Shown here piece by piece: positions 8,779 to 18,500 of a DNA stretch of 64,000 nucleotides. The stretch is from the NCBI RefSeq assembly GCF_000419585.1, contig NZ_ATTH01000001.1, positions 2,395,001 to 2,459,000 on the forward strand, written 5' to 3'. The translations under genes were made by a program, and so were the position numbers. Within the stretch, counting starts at the first letter, position 1; each line of letters starts with the position of its first letter. The DNA is from Salisaeta longa DSM 21114 (GTDB lineage: Bacteria > Bacteroidota > Rhodothermia > Rhodothermales > Salinibacteraceae). The notes beneath the pieces are model-generated. The model made no database searches and was not told where the DNA came from. It was given only the letters and a program-made list of their open reading frames with translations.

Positions 8779-9267
8779 GTGCCACACCAGATTGACGAGA
8801 TCGACGCGCAAATTCTTCGGCTGTTGCAGCGCGAGGGCCGCATGAACCGCAGCACCGTGGCCGAGCACGTGAACCTGTCGGTTTCGGCCGTCAGCGAGCG
8901 CATGCGCAAGCTCGAAGATCGGGGCGTTATTGCGAGCTATCATGCCGTGGTAGATGCCAAGCGGCTGCACCTCGACATCACCGGCTTTATTCGCGTGTCG
9001 GTGGATGGCTCGGAGCACTACCCGAACTTTATCGAGACCGTAAGCGGCATGGAAGAGGTGCTGGAGCTGCATTCCATTACCGGCGACGGCTCGCACGTCC
9101 TCAAAATTCGCACGCGCAACACCACCACCCTCGAGCGCCTGCTCTCTGACCTGCAGGCCTTGCCGGGGGTGAGCGGCACGTCCACCAGCATCGTCTTGAG
9201 CACCTTCAAGGAAACCCGCACCGTCCCCGTGACGCCGGGTGAACTCTACGAAGAGCGCTCGGCCTGA
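8779..9267 (+). CDS. Lrp/AsnC-family transcriptional regulator
   Basis: The 162-aa protein has the two-domain structure of the family: an N-terminal helix-turn-helix (IDEIDAQILRLLQREGRMNR, then VAEHVNLSVSAVSERMRKLEDRG, residues 5-52) and a C-terminal ligand and assembly domain (ITGFIRVSV; VLELHSITGDGSHVLKIRTRN; LLSDLQALPGVSGTSTSIVL). The start is GTG at 8779, which fits the family's N-terminus. It lies 39 bp upstream of glnA on the same strand and opposite the tdh-kbl operon, so it probably senses an amino acid and controls glycine/threonine or glutamine metabolism. The ligand cannot be read from the sequence. Confidence 0.9.
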   Translation: MPHQIDEIDAQILRLLQREGRMNRSTVAEHVNLSVSAVSERMRKLEDRGVIASYHAVVDAKRLHLDITGFIRVSVDGSEHYPNFIETVSGMEEVLELHSITGDGSHVLKIRTRNTTTLERLLSDLQALPGVSGTSTSIVLSTFKETRTVPVTPGELYEERSA

Positions 9268-9306
9268 TGTCCGCTGCTTCCTTCACTTTACGCCACCTTC
9301 TGCACT

Positions 9307-10647
9307 ATGGCTACCGCTACAGACGTTCTGAACGCCATTGAGGCGAACGACGTCGACTTTCTTCGCTTGCAGTTTACCGACATTCTGGGCACCGTCAAGA
9401 ACGTATCGATCCCGGCGCATCAGGCCGAGAAGGCGTTCGACGAGGGCATTTACTTCGACGGCTCGTCGATTGAGGGCTTTGTGCGCATTCAGGAATCGGA
9501 CATGCGCCTGGAGCCCGACCCCGATACGTTTGCGCTGTTGCCCTGGCGCAGCCGCCGCGGCGACGACACCGTGTCGGCCCGGCTCATTTGCGACGTGATG
9601 AATACGACGACCGGCGCGCCGTTTGCCGGCGATCCGCGGTTTGTTTTGAAGCGCGCCATTGCGCGGGCTGAGGAGATGGGCTTCGAGATGAACGCGGGCC
9701 CCGAGCCGGAATTTTTCATCTTCGAGAAGGACGAGAAGGGCCGCGCCACGACCAAAACGCACGACGCCGGCGGCTACTTCGACCTTGGCCCCAAGGACCT
9801 GGCGCAAGAAATCCGGGCCGAGATTATCTACATGCTTGAGTCGATGGGCTTCGAGGTAGAGGCGAGTCACCATGAGGTGGCGGCCGGCCAGCACGAAATC
9901 GACTTCAAGTACGACGACGCCCTCACCACCGCCGATAACATCGCCACGTTTCGGGCGGTAGTGCGCGCCGTGGCGGAGCTGCATGGCGTCCACGCCACGT
10001 TTATGCCCAAGCCCATCGCTGGCATCAACGGCTCGGGGATGCACACGCACATCTCCCTGTTCTCCGACGGCGAGAATGCATTCCACGAAGACAGCGACGA
10101 GTTTGGCCTGAGCGACACGGCCTACGCCTTTTTGGGCGGCATCTTGGAGCACGCCCCGGCGCTCACCGCCATCTGCAACCCCACGGTTAACTCGTACAAG
10201 CGACTGGTGCCGGGCTACGAAGCGCCCATTTACGTGGCCTGGAGCGACGTCAACCGCTCGGCGCTTGTGCGTAAGCCCGCCGCGCGCGGCCCGGCCTCCT
10301 CGCGCATCGAGTTGCGCTCGCCCGATCCCTCCTGCAACCCGTACCTCGCCCTGGCCGTGATGCTGCATGCCGGCCTCGACGGTATCGAACGCGGACTGGA
10401 GGCCCCGGCACCCGTTCGCGAAAACATCTACGAGTTCACCGAAGCCGATCGCGTAGAGCGCGGCATCGAGACGCTGCCCAGCACGCTGGGCCAGGCCATC
10501 ACCGCGCTCCAGGCCGACGACGTCGTCCTCGACGCCCTCGGTGCACACGTCAGCGAGAAGTTTATCCAGGCCAAAACGCAAGAATACACCGGCTACCTAG
10601 CGTCGGTCTCGCCGTGGGAGCTGGAGCGCTACCTGGAAACGTTCTAA
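9307..10647 (+). CDS. glnA: Glutamine synthetase type I (alpha subtype)
   Basis: A 446-aa protein, the length of the GSI-alpha subtype. It makes glutamine from glutamate, ammonia and ATP as a dodecamer. Seen in order: [16 protein letters not shown] near residue 19, [10 protein letters not shown] near 49, the metal-binding [10 protein letters not shown] near 133, [17 protein letters not shown] near 185, the [11 protein letters not shown] histidine motif near 240, and the phosphate-binding [17 protein letters not shown] near 290. The adenylylation loop tyrosine motif of the GSI-beta type is absent; the matching region reads [13 protein letters not shown]. This suggests control by feedback inhibition or a regulator rather than by adenylylation. 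Probably cotranscribed with the Lrp-family gene and followed by a strong hairpin. Confidence 0.95.
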   Translation: MATATDVLNAIEANDVDFLRLQFTDILGTVKNVSIPAHQAEKAFDEGIYFDGSSIEGFVRIQESDMRLEPDPDTFALLPWRSRRGDDTVSARLICDVMNTTTGAPFAGDPRFVLKRAIARAEEMGFEMNAGPEPEFFIFEKDEKGRATTKTHDAGGYFDLGPKDLAQEIRAEIIYMLESMGFEVEASHHEVAAGQHEIDFKYDDALTTADNIATFRAVVRAVAELHGVHATFMPKPIAGINGSGMHTHISLFSDGENAFHEDSDEFGLSDTAYAFLGGILEHAPALTAICNPTVNSYKRLVPGYEAPIYVAWSDVNRSALVRKPAARGPASSRIELRSPDPSCNPYLALAVMLHAGLDGIERGLEAPAPVRENIYEFTEADRVERGIETLPSTLGQAITALQADDVVLDALGAHVSEKFIQAKTQEYTGYLASVSPWELERYLETF

Positions 10648-10683
10648 CACATTCGCCAAACAACTTCTGAGGTTTGCACACGC

Positions 10684-10718
10684 AAAGGGCCGTTCCGGAC
10701 ATGCCGGAGCGGCCCTTT
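10684..10718. terminator. Strong two-way terminator after glnA
   Basis: AAAGGGCCG-TCCGG pairs with CCGGA-CGGCCCTTT, leaving a small internal mismatch and a short loop. The A-run on one side and the T-run on the other make it usable from both directions. It lies between glnA (+) and the outer-membrane protein gene (-). Confidence 0.8.
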
Positions 10719-10748
10719 GGTGCATCCTTGCGCACACGTATCCAGTAC

Positions 10749-11261
10749 TTAGAACGCGTACCCAAGACTCAGTCCGGCCCATGGCAGAAAGCCAAATTGC
10801 GAGAAGGACGGCGTGAAGCCGATCCGAAACAGGAATCCGCCATCCATCGGCTGGTAGCGATAGCCAATGGTCGCCGTACCGGCAATAGCCGTACCCTCTT
10901 CGTCAAATCCGGCAAGGTCTCCGCTACCTCCGTCAATTGACACGAGGAAGATCTGCGGACCTAAGCCCAGCTCCAACCGATGACTGCCTGAGCCGAGCAG
11001 GTAGTTGCCCATCAGCGGGAAAGCGGTGAGGCTGACGCCGCTAGCACCGGCTGTCATCACGCCAAGGCGACCGCTTATTTTATCGGAAAAGCGCCGGTCA
11101 TAGTTTACAGAGTACAGGAGGGAGTTACCAGCGACCTCGGTATAGATGGCGTTCTTGGCCGACTGGGCCTGGGCCGTTGGGGCCGCGCTGCTTCCCAACC
11201 CGCCGATGAGAAATAGAAACGCGATGAGCGTTTGAAAGAACGTCGTACGTGCTTGTGTCAT
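10749..11261 (-). CDS. Predicted outer-membrane beta-barrel protein
   Basis: A 170-aa protein with a signal peptide (FFQTLIAFLFLIGGLGSSAA, then a likely cleavage after AQA near residue 33). The mature part alternates polar and hydrophobic residues in repeated strands (LLYSVNYDRRF; GRLGVMTAGASGVSL; HRLELGLGPQIFLV; ATIGYRYQPMDGGFLFRIGF) and ends in LGYAF, with the terminal phenylalanine typical of outer-membrane barrels. About eight strands fit. The function is unknown. It is the last of a run of exported proteins on the minus strand. Confidence 0.7.
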   Translation of the reverse strand: MTQARTTFFQTLIAFLFLIGGLGSSAAPTAQAQSAKNAIYTEVAGNSLLYSVNYDRRFSDKISGRLGVMTAGASGVSLTAFPLMGNYLLGSGSHRLELGLGPQIFLVSIDGGSGDLAGFDEEGTAIAGTATIGYRYQPMDGGFLFRIGFTPSFSQFGFLPWAGLSLGYAF

Positions 11262-11417
11262 GAGACTGCGTGGTGTGATTAGCGTTCAATGAACCCACTG
11301 CCGCGCGAGTGACTGCAAGACGTGCCCGGGACAGTGGGGGCCTACCGTCCGGCATAAGCGCCGGAGCGACTCGATACTCTTTTCGATGCTGATGGCGGAC
11401 GCAGCCGCCCGGCTACC

Positions 11418-12266
11418 TTACGAGCCCGCAAGTGCTTTCTTGGTGGCTACGTCGATGGCGGCAACCGCTTTTTTTGTGGCTTCGCTGCACAGCCCCTGAA
11501 TTTTTTCAGGCTCCATGCTAATGCCGCCTACGGTATTGAGGTGATTGTTGGAACGCGCCGTGCGGCTCATTTCCAGAATGGTCTCTCCGTTGCGGTTAAT
11601 CATCTCCATGCGCACCGTTGCTTCCACATAGGCGCGATCGGGACTGATGGGCAAGAACCAGTACCAGAACGGATTGTCTTCGACCATCGCGTAGTTTGCT
11701 GATACAAACAGCAGTGCATCGACGCCTTCCGGAACGGCTGCAAACATCTTCTGCTGCCGATCGGCGAGCAGTGCATCTTGGCCCAGGTTGTACTTTTTGT
11801 AGTTCTTGGGCACCAGCAATCTGTTTACACGCTGCAGGCGCGCATCGCTGGAGGCGTCGTCGAGGAGCTGAAACTGCTGATAGCGCGTGCTGCCAATCAC
11901 CTCATCTTCGGGCAAGAACCGCACGGGCAGGCGCTCTGCATACACGTTGTAGGTTTTCTCGTGCAGCAGATCGACCATGGGGCGCAGACCGAAGCTCTCG
12001 TCATCCAGCAAGCGTTGCATGAACGCACCCGCCCCGCTGCCCGACGCGAGCCCGCCACTTTCCTGCATGCCGGACATGTCGATGTACTGATCGACGGTGA
12101 TGATGGGCACAGCGGCCTCCTCGGCCTGCTTTACTTTCGACGCGTCAAGAGACGACGCGGCCGACCCACACCCGCCGACGTATAGGGCGACGGCGAGCAT
12201 GGCGACGACACGCCATGAGATGCGGGGCCAAGAGATGCGAGATGGTGTGGATTGCTGTGTGTACAT
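11418..12266 (-). CDS. Predicted lipoprotein of unknown function
   Basis: The 282-aa protein has a leader with a hydrophobic core (VVAMLAVALYVGGC) and a lipobox YVGGC, so cysteine 33 is the likely lipid anchor. The mature domain contains VNRLLVPKNYKKYNLGQDAL and DALLFVSANYAMVEDNPFWY, then RAYVEATVRMEMINRNGETI and a C-terminal helix with EATKKAVAAIDVATKKALAG. I do not recognise the family; the layout recalls small periplasmic accessory lipoproteins. Start: ATG at 12266; an internal ATG just before the hydrophobic core is possible. It is separate from the FG-GAP gene upstream by about 190 bp. Confidence 0.7.
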   Translation of the reverse strand: MYTQQSTPSRISWPRISWRVVAMLAVALYVGGCGSAASSLDASKVKQAEEAAVPIITVDQYIDMSGMQESGGLASGSGAGAFMQRLLDDESFGLRPMVDLLHEKTYNVYAERLPVRFLPEDEVIGSTRYQQFQLLDDASSDARLQRVNRLLVPKNYKKYNLGQDALLADRQQKMFAAVPEGVDALLFVSANYAMVEDNPFWYWFLPISPDRAYVEATVRMEMINRNGETILEMSRTARSNNHLNTVGGISMEPEKIQGLCSEATKKAVAAIDVATKKALAGS

Positions 12267-12457
12267 GACTTGAGAAGAATGCTGTGCGAGATTGATCGAG
12301 TTGTGACGCGACGGTTAGGTTGCGGGCCTGAAGCAGCAATATCAAGCCCTGAGAGCGCCTGCACCCCGATTTGTCGGACGCGGCACAGGGTTTGTCGCAA
12401 CGCGCACACCGGGGCCCGCTCCAATCGTTTGGGAATTGGCGCGTCCCGGCAACGCCC

Positions 12458-14863
12458 TCAGCGAAGCACCGTGATTTTTCGCGTGCGCACCACCGATCCC
12501 GCCGTTAGCCGAAGGATGTATAGCCCGCTTGCCAGTCCCTGCAGATCTACCCGCTGCATGTTGCGCCCCCGTGCAGACGTGTGGGCCACGGTACGCACGG
12601 TGCGCCCCAGAACGTCATAGAGCACGAGCGTTACCGGGCGGCGCGTGGGCACGGCGTATCGCACAACAAGCTGTTCGCGTGCTGGATTTGGATACGGAGC
12701 GCGTAACTCAACCGCCGATGCATTCCGCTGTACCGTCACCACCTCAGAAAACGCGACCGATCCATCGGTGTCGACCTGCTGAATGCGGTACGCCAACCGG
12801 TCGGCCGCATACGGAGCGCTCCCGTCGGTGAACCGATAGGATTGCATCTGCTGGCTCGTCCCCCGGCCCTCTACGTGCCCGATGGTGGTCCATGCCAACG
12901 CCTCGCCGGCACGGCGCTGCACATTGAACCCGGCATTGCCCGTTTCGCTCGCCGTGGCCCACGTAAGGCGAACCACCGGACCATCGACCTTCGCATTGAC
13001 CGTTGCCCATTCAACAGGCAGGGGCTCCGTCTCGCTGGCAAACACAAACGCACTGAAGCTGCCGGTGGTGGCCACGAGCTCGTTCGAGGCGCCATCGTAC
13101 GTGGTTGCTACCTCGGCAAATGAGCCCACGCCGGGCGCCTCTCGCTTATACGCCGTTACAGCCGCAGGATCGCTGATTCCCGAGAGATCCGCTACATCGA
13201 AGCGCACGGCGGCGGCATCGCCGAACGTCAGTCCGCTGCTGGCCGTGATGACGAACCGGTACGCACTCACGTTGCGCTCGCTGATGCCCCCCGTGCCAAC
13301 CGGGCCGTAGCCAAAACGCTCTACCGTCACCGTCCCGCTGCCGCTTACGCTGGCAAAATCGATGGCGACGCCGGTGGCGCCAAAGGGATGGATGCCATCT
13401 GAGGTAACGGAGGCCGTTGCGCGCGCCGTCGGGCTGAACAGATACGCGCGGCCCGCGCCTACTGTGGCGCCGATGTCTTCTTGCGGCGCTCCAATGAGCA
13501 CGTCCGGCCGGCCGTCGGCGTTAAAGTCAGCGACGCCGGCTGTTGCCGTGCCAAACGCGTGATCGATACCGGCATTGGGGGAGCGCAGCTGGTACAGCAT
13601 GGCCCCGCTTGCTCCGCTCATGATGTACACGCGCCCGGCATCGTCGACGCCTCCGGCGGTTTCCCCTACGGCATTTACCAACAGGTCGGGCGTGCCGTCG
13701 CCATCGATGTCGCCTGCGCCGTCCACCGCCCAGCCAAAGTTGCCAAACTGCTCGGGGTTCGGTGTTTCGATTCGACGGACGACGGTTCGCTGACCTGCTG
13801 CAAGCTGCGCACCATCGAGGATGTACGCCCGGCCCGCATTGTACGTGCCTCCTCCATCTTCCCCCACGGCGCCCACAAGCACCTCGGGCACGGCGTCGCC
13901 GGTACGATCGCCGACTGCTGCCACAGACTGCCCAAACCGCCCGAAATTTTCGGCGCGCGGCGAGTAGACCTCGGCGAGCACCTGCCCGGTGCGTCCGCTG
14001 TACACGTACACCGCTCCTTCTTGCGAGCGCGCCGCCGTGCTTTGCTGATTGGCCCCCACGGCCAGATCGGGCGTCCCATCGCCGTCGAGGTCGCCCAGCG
14101 ACGCCACGGCAATGCCGTACTGTGCCATCACCAAGTTGGCCAGCGACCCAAGCGGCTCCAGGGTACGCACCACGCTTCCGTCTGCTCCGCTGAAGATGTA
14201 GACGCGCCCCTGATCGTCCTGGGCAAAGGAATCGCCGTCGGTGTCTTCACGGATCGCCGACACAAGCAGATCGGGCATCTGGTCGCCGCTTACGTCTCCA
14301 ACACCCGCAACTTGTAGCCCGAAAAATCCGTTCTTTTCGGGATTGGGGGAGGTGACGGTGTGCAGGTGGGCGCCCGTAGAGCCATCGAAGACGTGCACCC
14401 GTCCGGCCCGCTCAAATCCGTTGGCGCGTTCTTGCCAGGCACCCACAGCCATCTCTGGAACGCCGTCCCCGTTGATGTCGCCGAGGCCCGTCACACGACG
14501 CCCAAAGAAGCCGTCGGCCATCGGCGTAGGAGGCACCAGCGTGTGAATGACGCGCTGGGTGGCCCCGCTCACGGCGTATGCACGCCCGGCGCCCGACACG
14601 CCCTGCACGGTGGATCCGGAGGCCCCCACCAGCAGATCTGGCGTGGCATCGCCGTTAAGGTCGCCCACGGATGCTACGTCAATGCCGTATCCGCCGCTTG
14701 TGGGCACCGTAGGAGACGCCAACAGCTGCTGGGCCCGCACCGTTGCGCCCGTGTGACTCCACACCGCGGCCCACCCGAATAGAATGAGAACGGCCGTTCG
14801 AAACGAGAAAACATGGCGTACCAACGCGCGCGGCGCTGGCGGTAGCATTGCGTATTGCATCAC
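12458..14863 (-). CDS. Secreted FG-GAP repeat protein with C-terminal type IX sorting domain
   Basis: An 801-aa exported protein. After a signal peptide (VLILFGWAAVWSHTGATVRA) come about seven FG-GAP (integrin-alpha-like) repeats over residues 50-470. Each carries a variant of VGDLNGDATPDLLVGA, a calcium-binding DxDxDGxxD-type loop, followed by GRAYAVSGATQ-like strands. A beta-sandwich region follows (about 475-620), then a fibronectin-like part with TVNAKVDGPVVRLTWATASE. The last 75 residues (PYPNPAREQLVVRYAVP to GLYILRLTAGSVVRTRKITV) are a typical T9SS type A sorting domain, which directs secretion across the outer membrane and surface attachment in Bacteroidota-like bacteria. Role inferred: surface-displayed, calcium-stabilised propeller. 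Confidence 0.88.
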   Translation of the reverse strand: MMQYAMLPPAPRALVRHVFSFRTAVLILFGWAAVWSHTGATVRAQQLLASPTVPTSGGYGIDVASVGDLNGDATPDLLVGASGSTVQGVSGAGRAYAVSGATQRVIHTLVPPTPMADGFFGRRVTGLGDINGDGVPEMAVGAWQERANGFERAGRVHVFDGSTGAHLHTVTSPNPEKNGFFGLQVAGVGDVSGDQMPDLLVSAIREDTDGDSFAQDDQGRVYIFSGADGSVVRTLEPLGSLANLVMAQYGIAVASLGDLDGDGTPDLAVGANQQSTAARSQEGAVYVYSGRTGQVLAEVYSPRAENFGRFGQSVAAVGDRTGDAVPEVLVGAVGEDGGGTYNAGRAYILDGAQLAAGQRTVVRRIETPNPEQFGNFGWAVDGAGDIDGDGTPDLLVNAVGETAGGVDDAGRVYIMSGASGAMLYQLRSPNAGIDHAFGTATAGVADFNADGRPDVLIGAPQEDIGATVGAGRAYLFSPTARATASVTSDGIHPFGATGVAIDFASVSGSGTVTVERFGYGPVGTGGISERNVSAYRFVITASSGLTFGDAAAVRFDVADLSGISDPAAVTAYKREAPGVGSFAEVATTYDGASNELVATTGSFSAFVFASETEPLPVEWATVNAKVDGPVVRLTWATASETGNAGFNVQRRAGEALAWTTIGHVEGRGTSQQMQSYRFTDGSAPYAADRLAYRIQQVDTDGSVAFSEVVTVQRNASAVELRAPYPNPAREQLVVRYAVPTRRPVTLVLYDVLGRTVRTVAHTSARGRNMQRVDLQGLASGLYILRLTAGSVVRTRKITVLR

Positions 14864-14972
14864 TAAATCTCGGTTGATTGTAGCTACGATATGAACAATC
14901 CCCCCGCGGTTCTATCTGCCGAGACGACAGACCGAGCCGCAGGAGGAATCGTTGTCCCGTGCGCTATTGGGC

Positions 14973-15407
14973 TTATTGCAGGTTGACGTCGCGCGTCTCG
15001 CCCCCTTCCACGACAAACGTCGTGAGCCCAAACTCGCCGGTCGTTCCCTCGCTGTCCGTATCGACGGTCGCCCCGTCGCTTGTAAGGGTGAGCGTAAGAT
15101 CGGCGGTTGTGGGGTTCGGGCTCGCCGTTACGCGGTAGCCCGCATGCCCGTCTTCGAGGTCGCGCGTGATGGGCGTTCCGGTAAGGGTGACGTTCTCGGC
15201 CGTTGTGCTTAGCCCTTGCGCATCGAAATAGGTTACGCTAAGCCCAACACGCGTATCAGGAGGGCCCTCCAGGGTTACCTTTACATCACCATCCACAGAG
15301 GCGGTATCGTTGGAGCCGCCCGAATCGCAGGCGGACAGTGCGGCGAGTAGACCACACGCGAGAACAATGACGATTGATGAATGCAGCTTCGTTCGTAGAT
15401 GTGTCAT
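14973..15407 (-). CDS. Small predicted lipoprotein
   Basis: A 144-aa protein starting MTHLRTKLHSSIVIVLACGL with lipobox LSAC and a Gly/Ser-rich stretch after the cysteine (DSGGSNDTASVDG), as is common in outer-membrane lipoproteins. The rest is beta-rich (VKVTLEGPPDTRVGLSVTYF; GYRVTASPNPTTADLTLTLT) and resembles a single Ig-like domain. I preferred this ATG because it directly precedes the leader; the longer frame adds 38 unlikely residues. It lies between the FG-GAP gene and the hybrid regulator on the same strand, and may be part of the set they control (inference). Confidence 0.7.
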   Translation of the reverse strand: MTHLRTKLHSSIVIVLACGLLAALSACDSGGSNDTASVDGDVKVTLEGPPDTRVGLSVTYFDAQGLSTTAENVTLTGTPITRDLEDGHAGYRVTASPNPTTADLTLTLTSDGATVDTDSEGTTGEFGLTTFVVEGGETRDVNLQ

Positions 15408-15593
15408 GACGAGGTTGGCGTCTATGCGATGAATGATTGGCGGCCGACGCGTACAGCGCGGGCCGGTGTCATGCAGCCAAACAACTCCCTCGCCCAATGT
15501 CCAACCAAATCCTGTGCGCAATCGGCCGATTCGTGTGCAGCAGCGGCCATATCCGCAGTCAGCGGTCTTTTTTGGGCGCCCGGCCGCCCGCTC

Positions 15594-18500
15594 TCATGCC
15601 TGCTCCATGTACTCGGTGGGCGACAGGCCCGTAGCTTTTCGGAAGGAGCGCGAAAATGAAGAGGTGGATTTGAACCCGACGGCGTAGGCGACTTCGGCCA
15701 CCGTTTCGGGGGTTTGGTCCAGCAACTGCTGGGCTTGCTCAAGGCGATATGTGCGCAGGAAGGTCGCTGGGGGTTCGCCGGTGGCTTCTTTCACGCGGCG
15801 CGTAAACTGCCGACGGCTCAGCGCCGTTTCTTCGGCCAGCTGCCCGACGGTTAGGTCGGGGTTGCTGATGTGCTTGTTGATGGTTTCTAGCAGTTGCTCG
15901 GCGAAGGGCGCGTCTTGCGCATCCACCACCGTTGCGCCAACCTTGACCTCGCTGCGGTACTGCGCTTCGAGGTGCGCGCGGGCCGCCAGGTGGTTGGCAA
16001 TGCGCTGCCGGAGCTCTTCGATGTCGAAGGGTTTCTGGATGTAATCGTCGGCCCCGCACGATAGCCCCTCCACGGTGGCGTCTGTACTGGCGCGCGCCGT
16101 GAGCAAGAGCACAGGGATGGTGCGCAGGTCGTCGTCGGCCTTTATCCGGCGGCAGAGTTCAAAGCCGTCGAAGGTGGGCATCATCACGTCGCTCAACACA
16201 AGTGCCGGCGGCTGGTCTTGCACGGCAGACCAGCCCTCCGCCCCGCCTTCGGCCACGCGCACCTCCCATTGGTTTGCGAGCTTATCGCGCAGGTACGCCC
16301 GCATCTCGGCGTTGTCCTCTACCACCAGGATGCGCTCCGCAGCAGATTCCGCCGCCCCGTCGCCCGCGGCGGGTCGTTCGGCGACGTGGGGAGCCGGGGC
16401 GTCAAGGGCAGGCGCTACGTCTTCGCACGCTGCGTCCGGCGATACCTCCACCGGAAGTTCTACGGTAAACGTGGCCCCATGGCCCGGCGTGCTCTCCACC
16501 GCAATCTGCCCGCCGTGCAGCGCCACGAGCTGTTTGCAGAGCGTAAGGCCCAGCCCGGTTCCTGCCGGCGGATCGGCGGCCGACGCGTGGGCTTGCGCAA
16601 ACCGCTCGAAGATGTGGTGCTGGGCCTCGGGCGCGATGCCCGGTCCGGTATCTGCCACCTTGAGCTGTACGCGCGGTTCTGCCCCGTGCATCTCGCGGGC
16701 AACGTGCACCGTAATGCGCCCCCCTTCGGGGGTGTACTTCAGGGCATTCGAGAGAAGGTTCGTCACGATCTTCTCTATCTTGTCGACATCCACCGAGGCC
16801 GGCACGGCTTCTGACGGCTGGTGCACCTGCAAATCGATTGATTGCCGCTCTGCCATGGATGCGAAGGCCTCGGCGGTACGGGCCACAAGCGACGCAACAT
16901 CCACCACCTGGCAGTCGAGGGTCATCTCGTCGGCATCGAGCTTCGCCAGGTCAAGCAGCTGGTCGACGAGGCGCTCCAGCCGATAGGCGTTGTCGATGAT
17001 CGGACGCAGCTCCTTCACGGGCAGGGTGGCCGTCTCGTGCGTGGCGGCTCGGAAGGCGTCGCGCAGCGGGTTGAGGATAAGCGTTAGCGGCGTGCGAAAT
17101 TCGTGGCTGATGTAGGCAAAGAAACGATTTTTGGCCTCATCGAGGGCCGCAAGCCGCTCGGCTTGTGCTTCCGTTTTCTCTTTTTCGTAGGCCAGCTCGC
17201 GCGTGCGCTCCTCAACGACGCGACGCAAATGGGTTTGCCGGCGCTCGTACCGGCGAATGCGCCAGCGGTACCCGCCAAGCGCCACGCCCAACAGCAGAAG
17301 GACGATGACGCCCTGAACCCACCACCGCTCGTACAGGTGCGGCGGCATGGTAAACACGTACGATGCCACCGGACCGGCGGCCCGATGGCCCAGGCGTGCC
17401 CGTACCTGAAAGCGGTAGGTGCCGGGCGGCAGGTCCGTAAAACGCGTAAACGACCGTTGGGTGGCGCGCCACGTGGTGTCTCGTGGCATCAACCGCACCT
17501 CGTACTGCACCCGGTGGGCATACGCCAGGCTAACGCCCGTGTACGAGAAGCCGATGGTGCGGTCGCCCACAGCCAACGTTTCCGATGCAGCAAGCGGGCG
17601 GTTGTGCAGGCCCACCTCCAACCCAGTGAGTAGGGCGGTGGGGCGTGCAGGATACCGAGCAAATCGCTGGTACGGGATCAGCGTAACGCCCGTTTGGTGC
17701 CCAACGTACAGCGTGTCACGCAGCAATCGGCTGCCGTTTACGTCGTTTGCAAGCAGCCCATCGGCTCGCGTCAAATGCCGGACGACCGCCCCCGTGGCGG
17801 GATCCATGACGTACAGGCCGTTGTTGGTGTTGGCCATGATGAGGCTATCGCCCGCGGCCGTCATCTTCTCCACGACGGTTCCCTCCAGCAAGGTTTCGGC
17901 CGTGCCGGTAGATGGATCAACCCGCAGCACGCCACTTCCACGGAACGGGCACCAGATGCGCCCGGCGCTGTCAACATGCAACCGGCGCCCTTGCGAGGTT
18001 GCGTGTTCGGGCACCCACGCGAGGGTATCGACAACGGCGCCGTCGGGGCGCTGTAGCCGGAGAAGATATCCTTCGTCGAACAGAATAATATCGCCGGTGG
18101 GCGAGGGGCCCATCAGGTGATGCTGTGAGTCATCGACCGACCAGGCGCGCAGGCGCAAACCCCGCACCGTATCGGCCGTTGGCACGTGGCGGTACAAGCC
18201 GTTGTTGTGCCAGAAGTACCCTACGCCCGCGCTGTCCACGTACCCGCGCACGGCCCCGCGGGCAACGCCTTGCCGCACCCATCCGGCGTCTGGCGTCCAC
18301 CGGTACCAGTCCCGCCGGGGCGAGGCCAGCGCGTGCAGCGCCTCCTCGGCGCTATGCGCAAACACCCACCGGATGTGGCCGCCCGGCGTAACGCGCCTGC
18401 GGGTAGGACGTAATTGCAACAGCCCCTCGCCCCACGTATTCGCCCATAGCGCGGTCCCCATCGTCCGGAATCCTGTACCCGTGCGGATGCGCGTGCCCTC

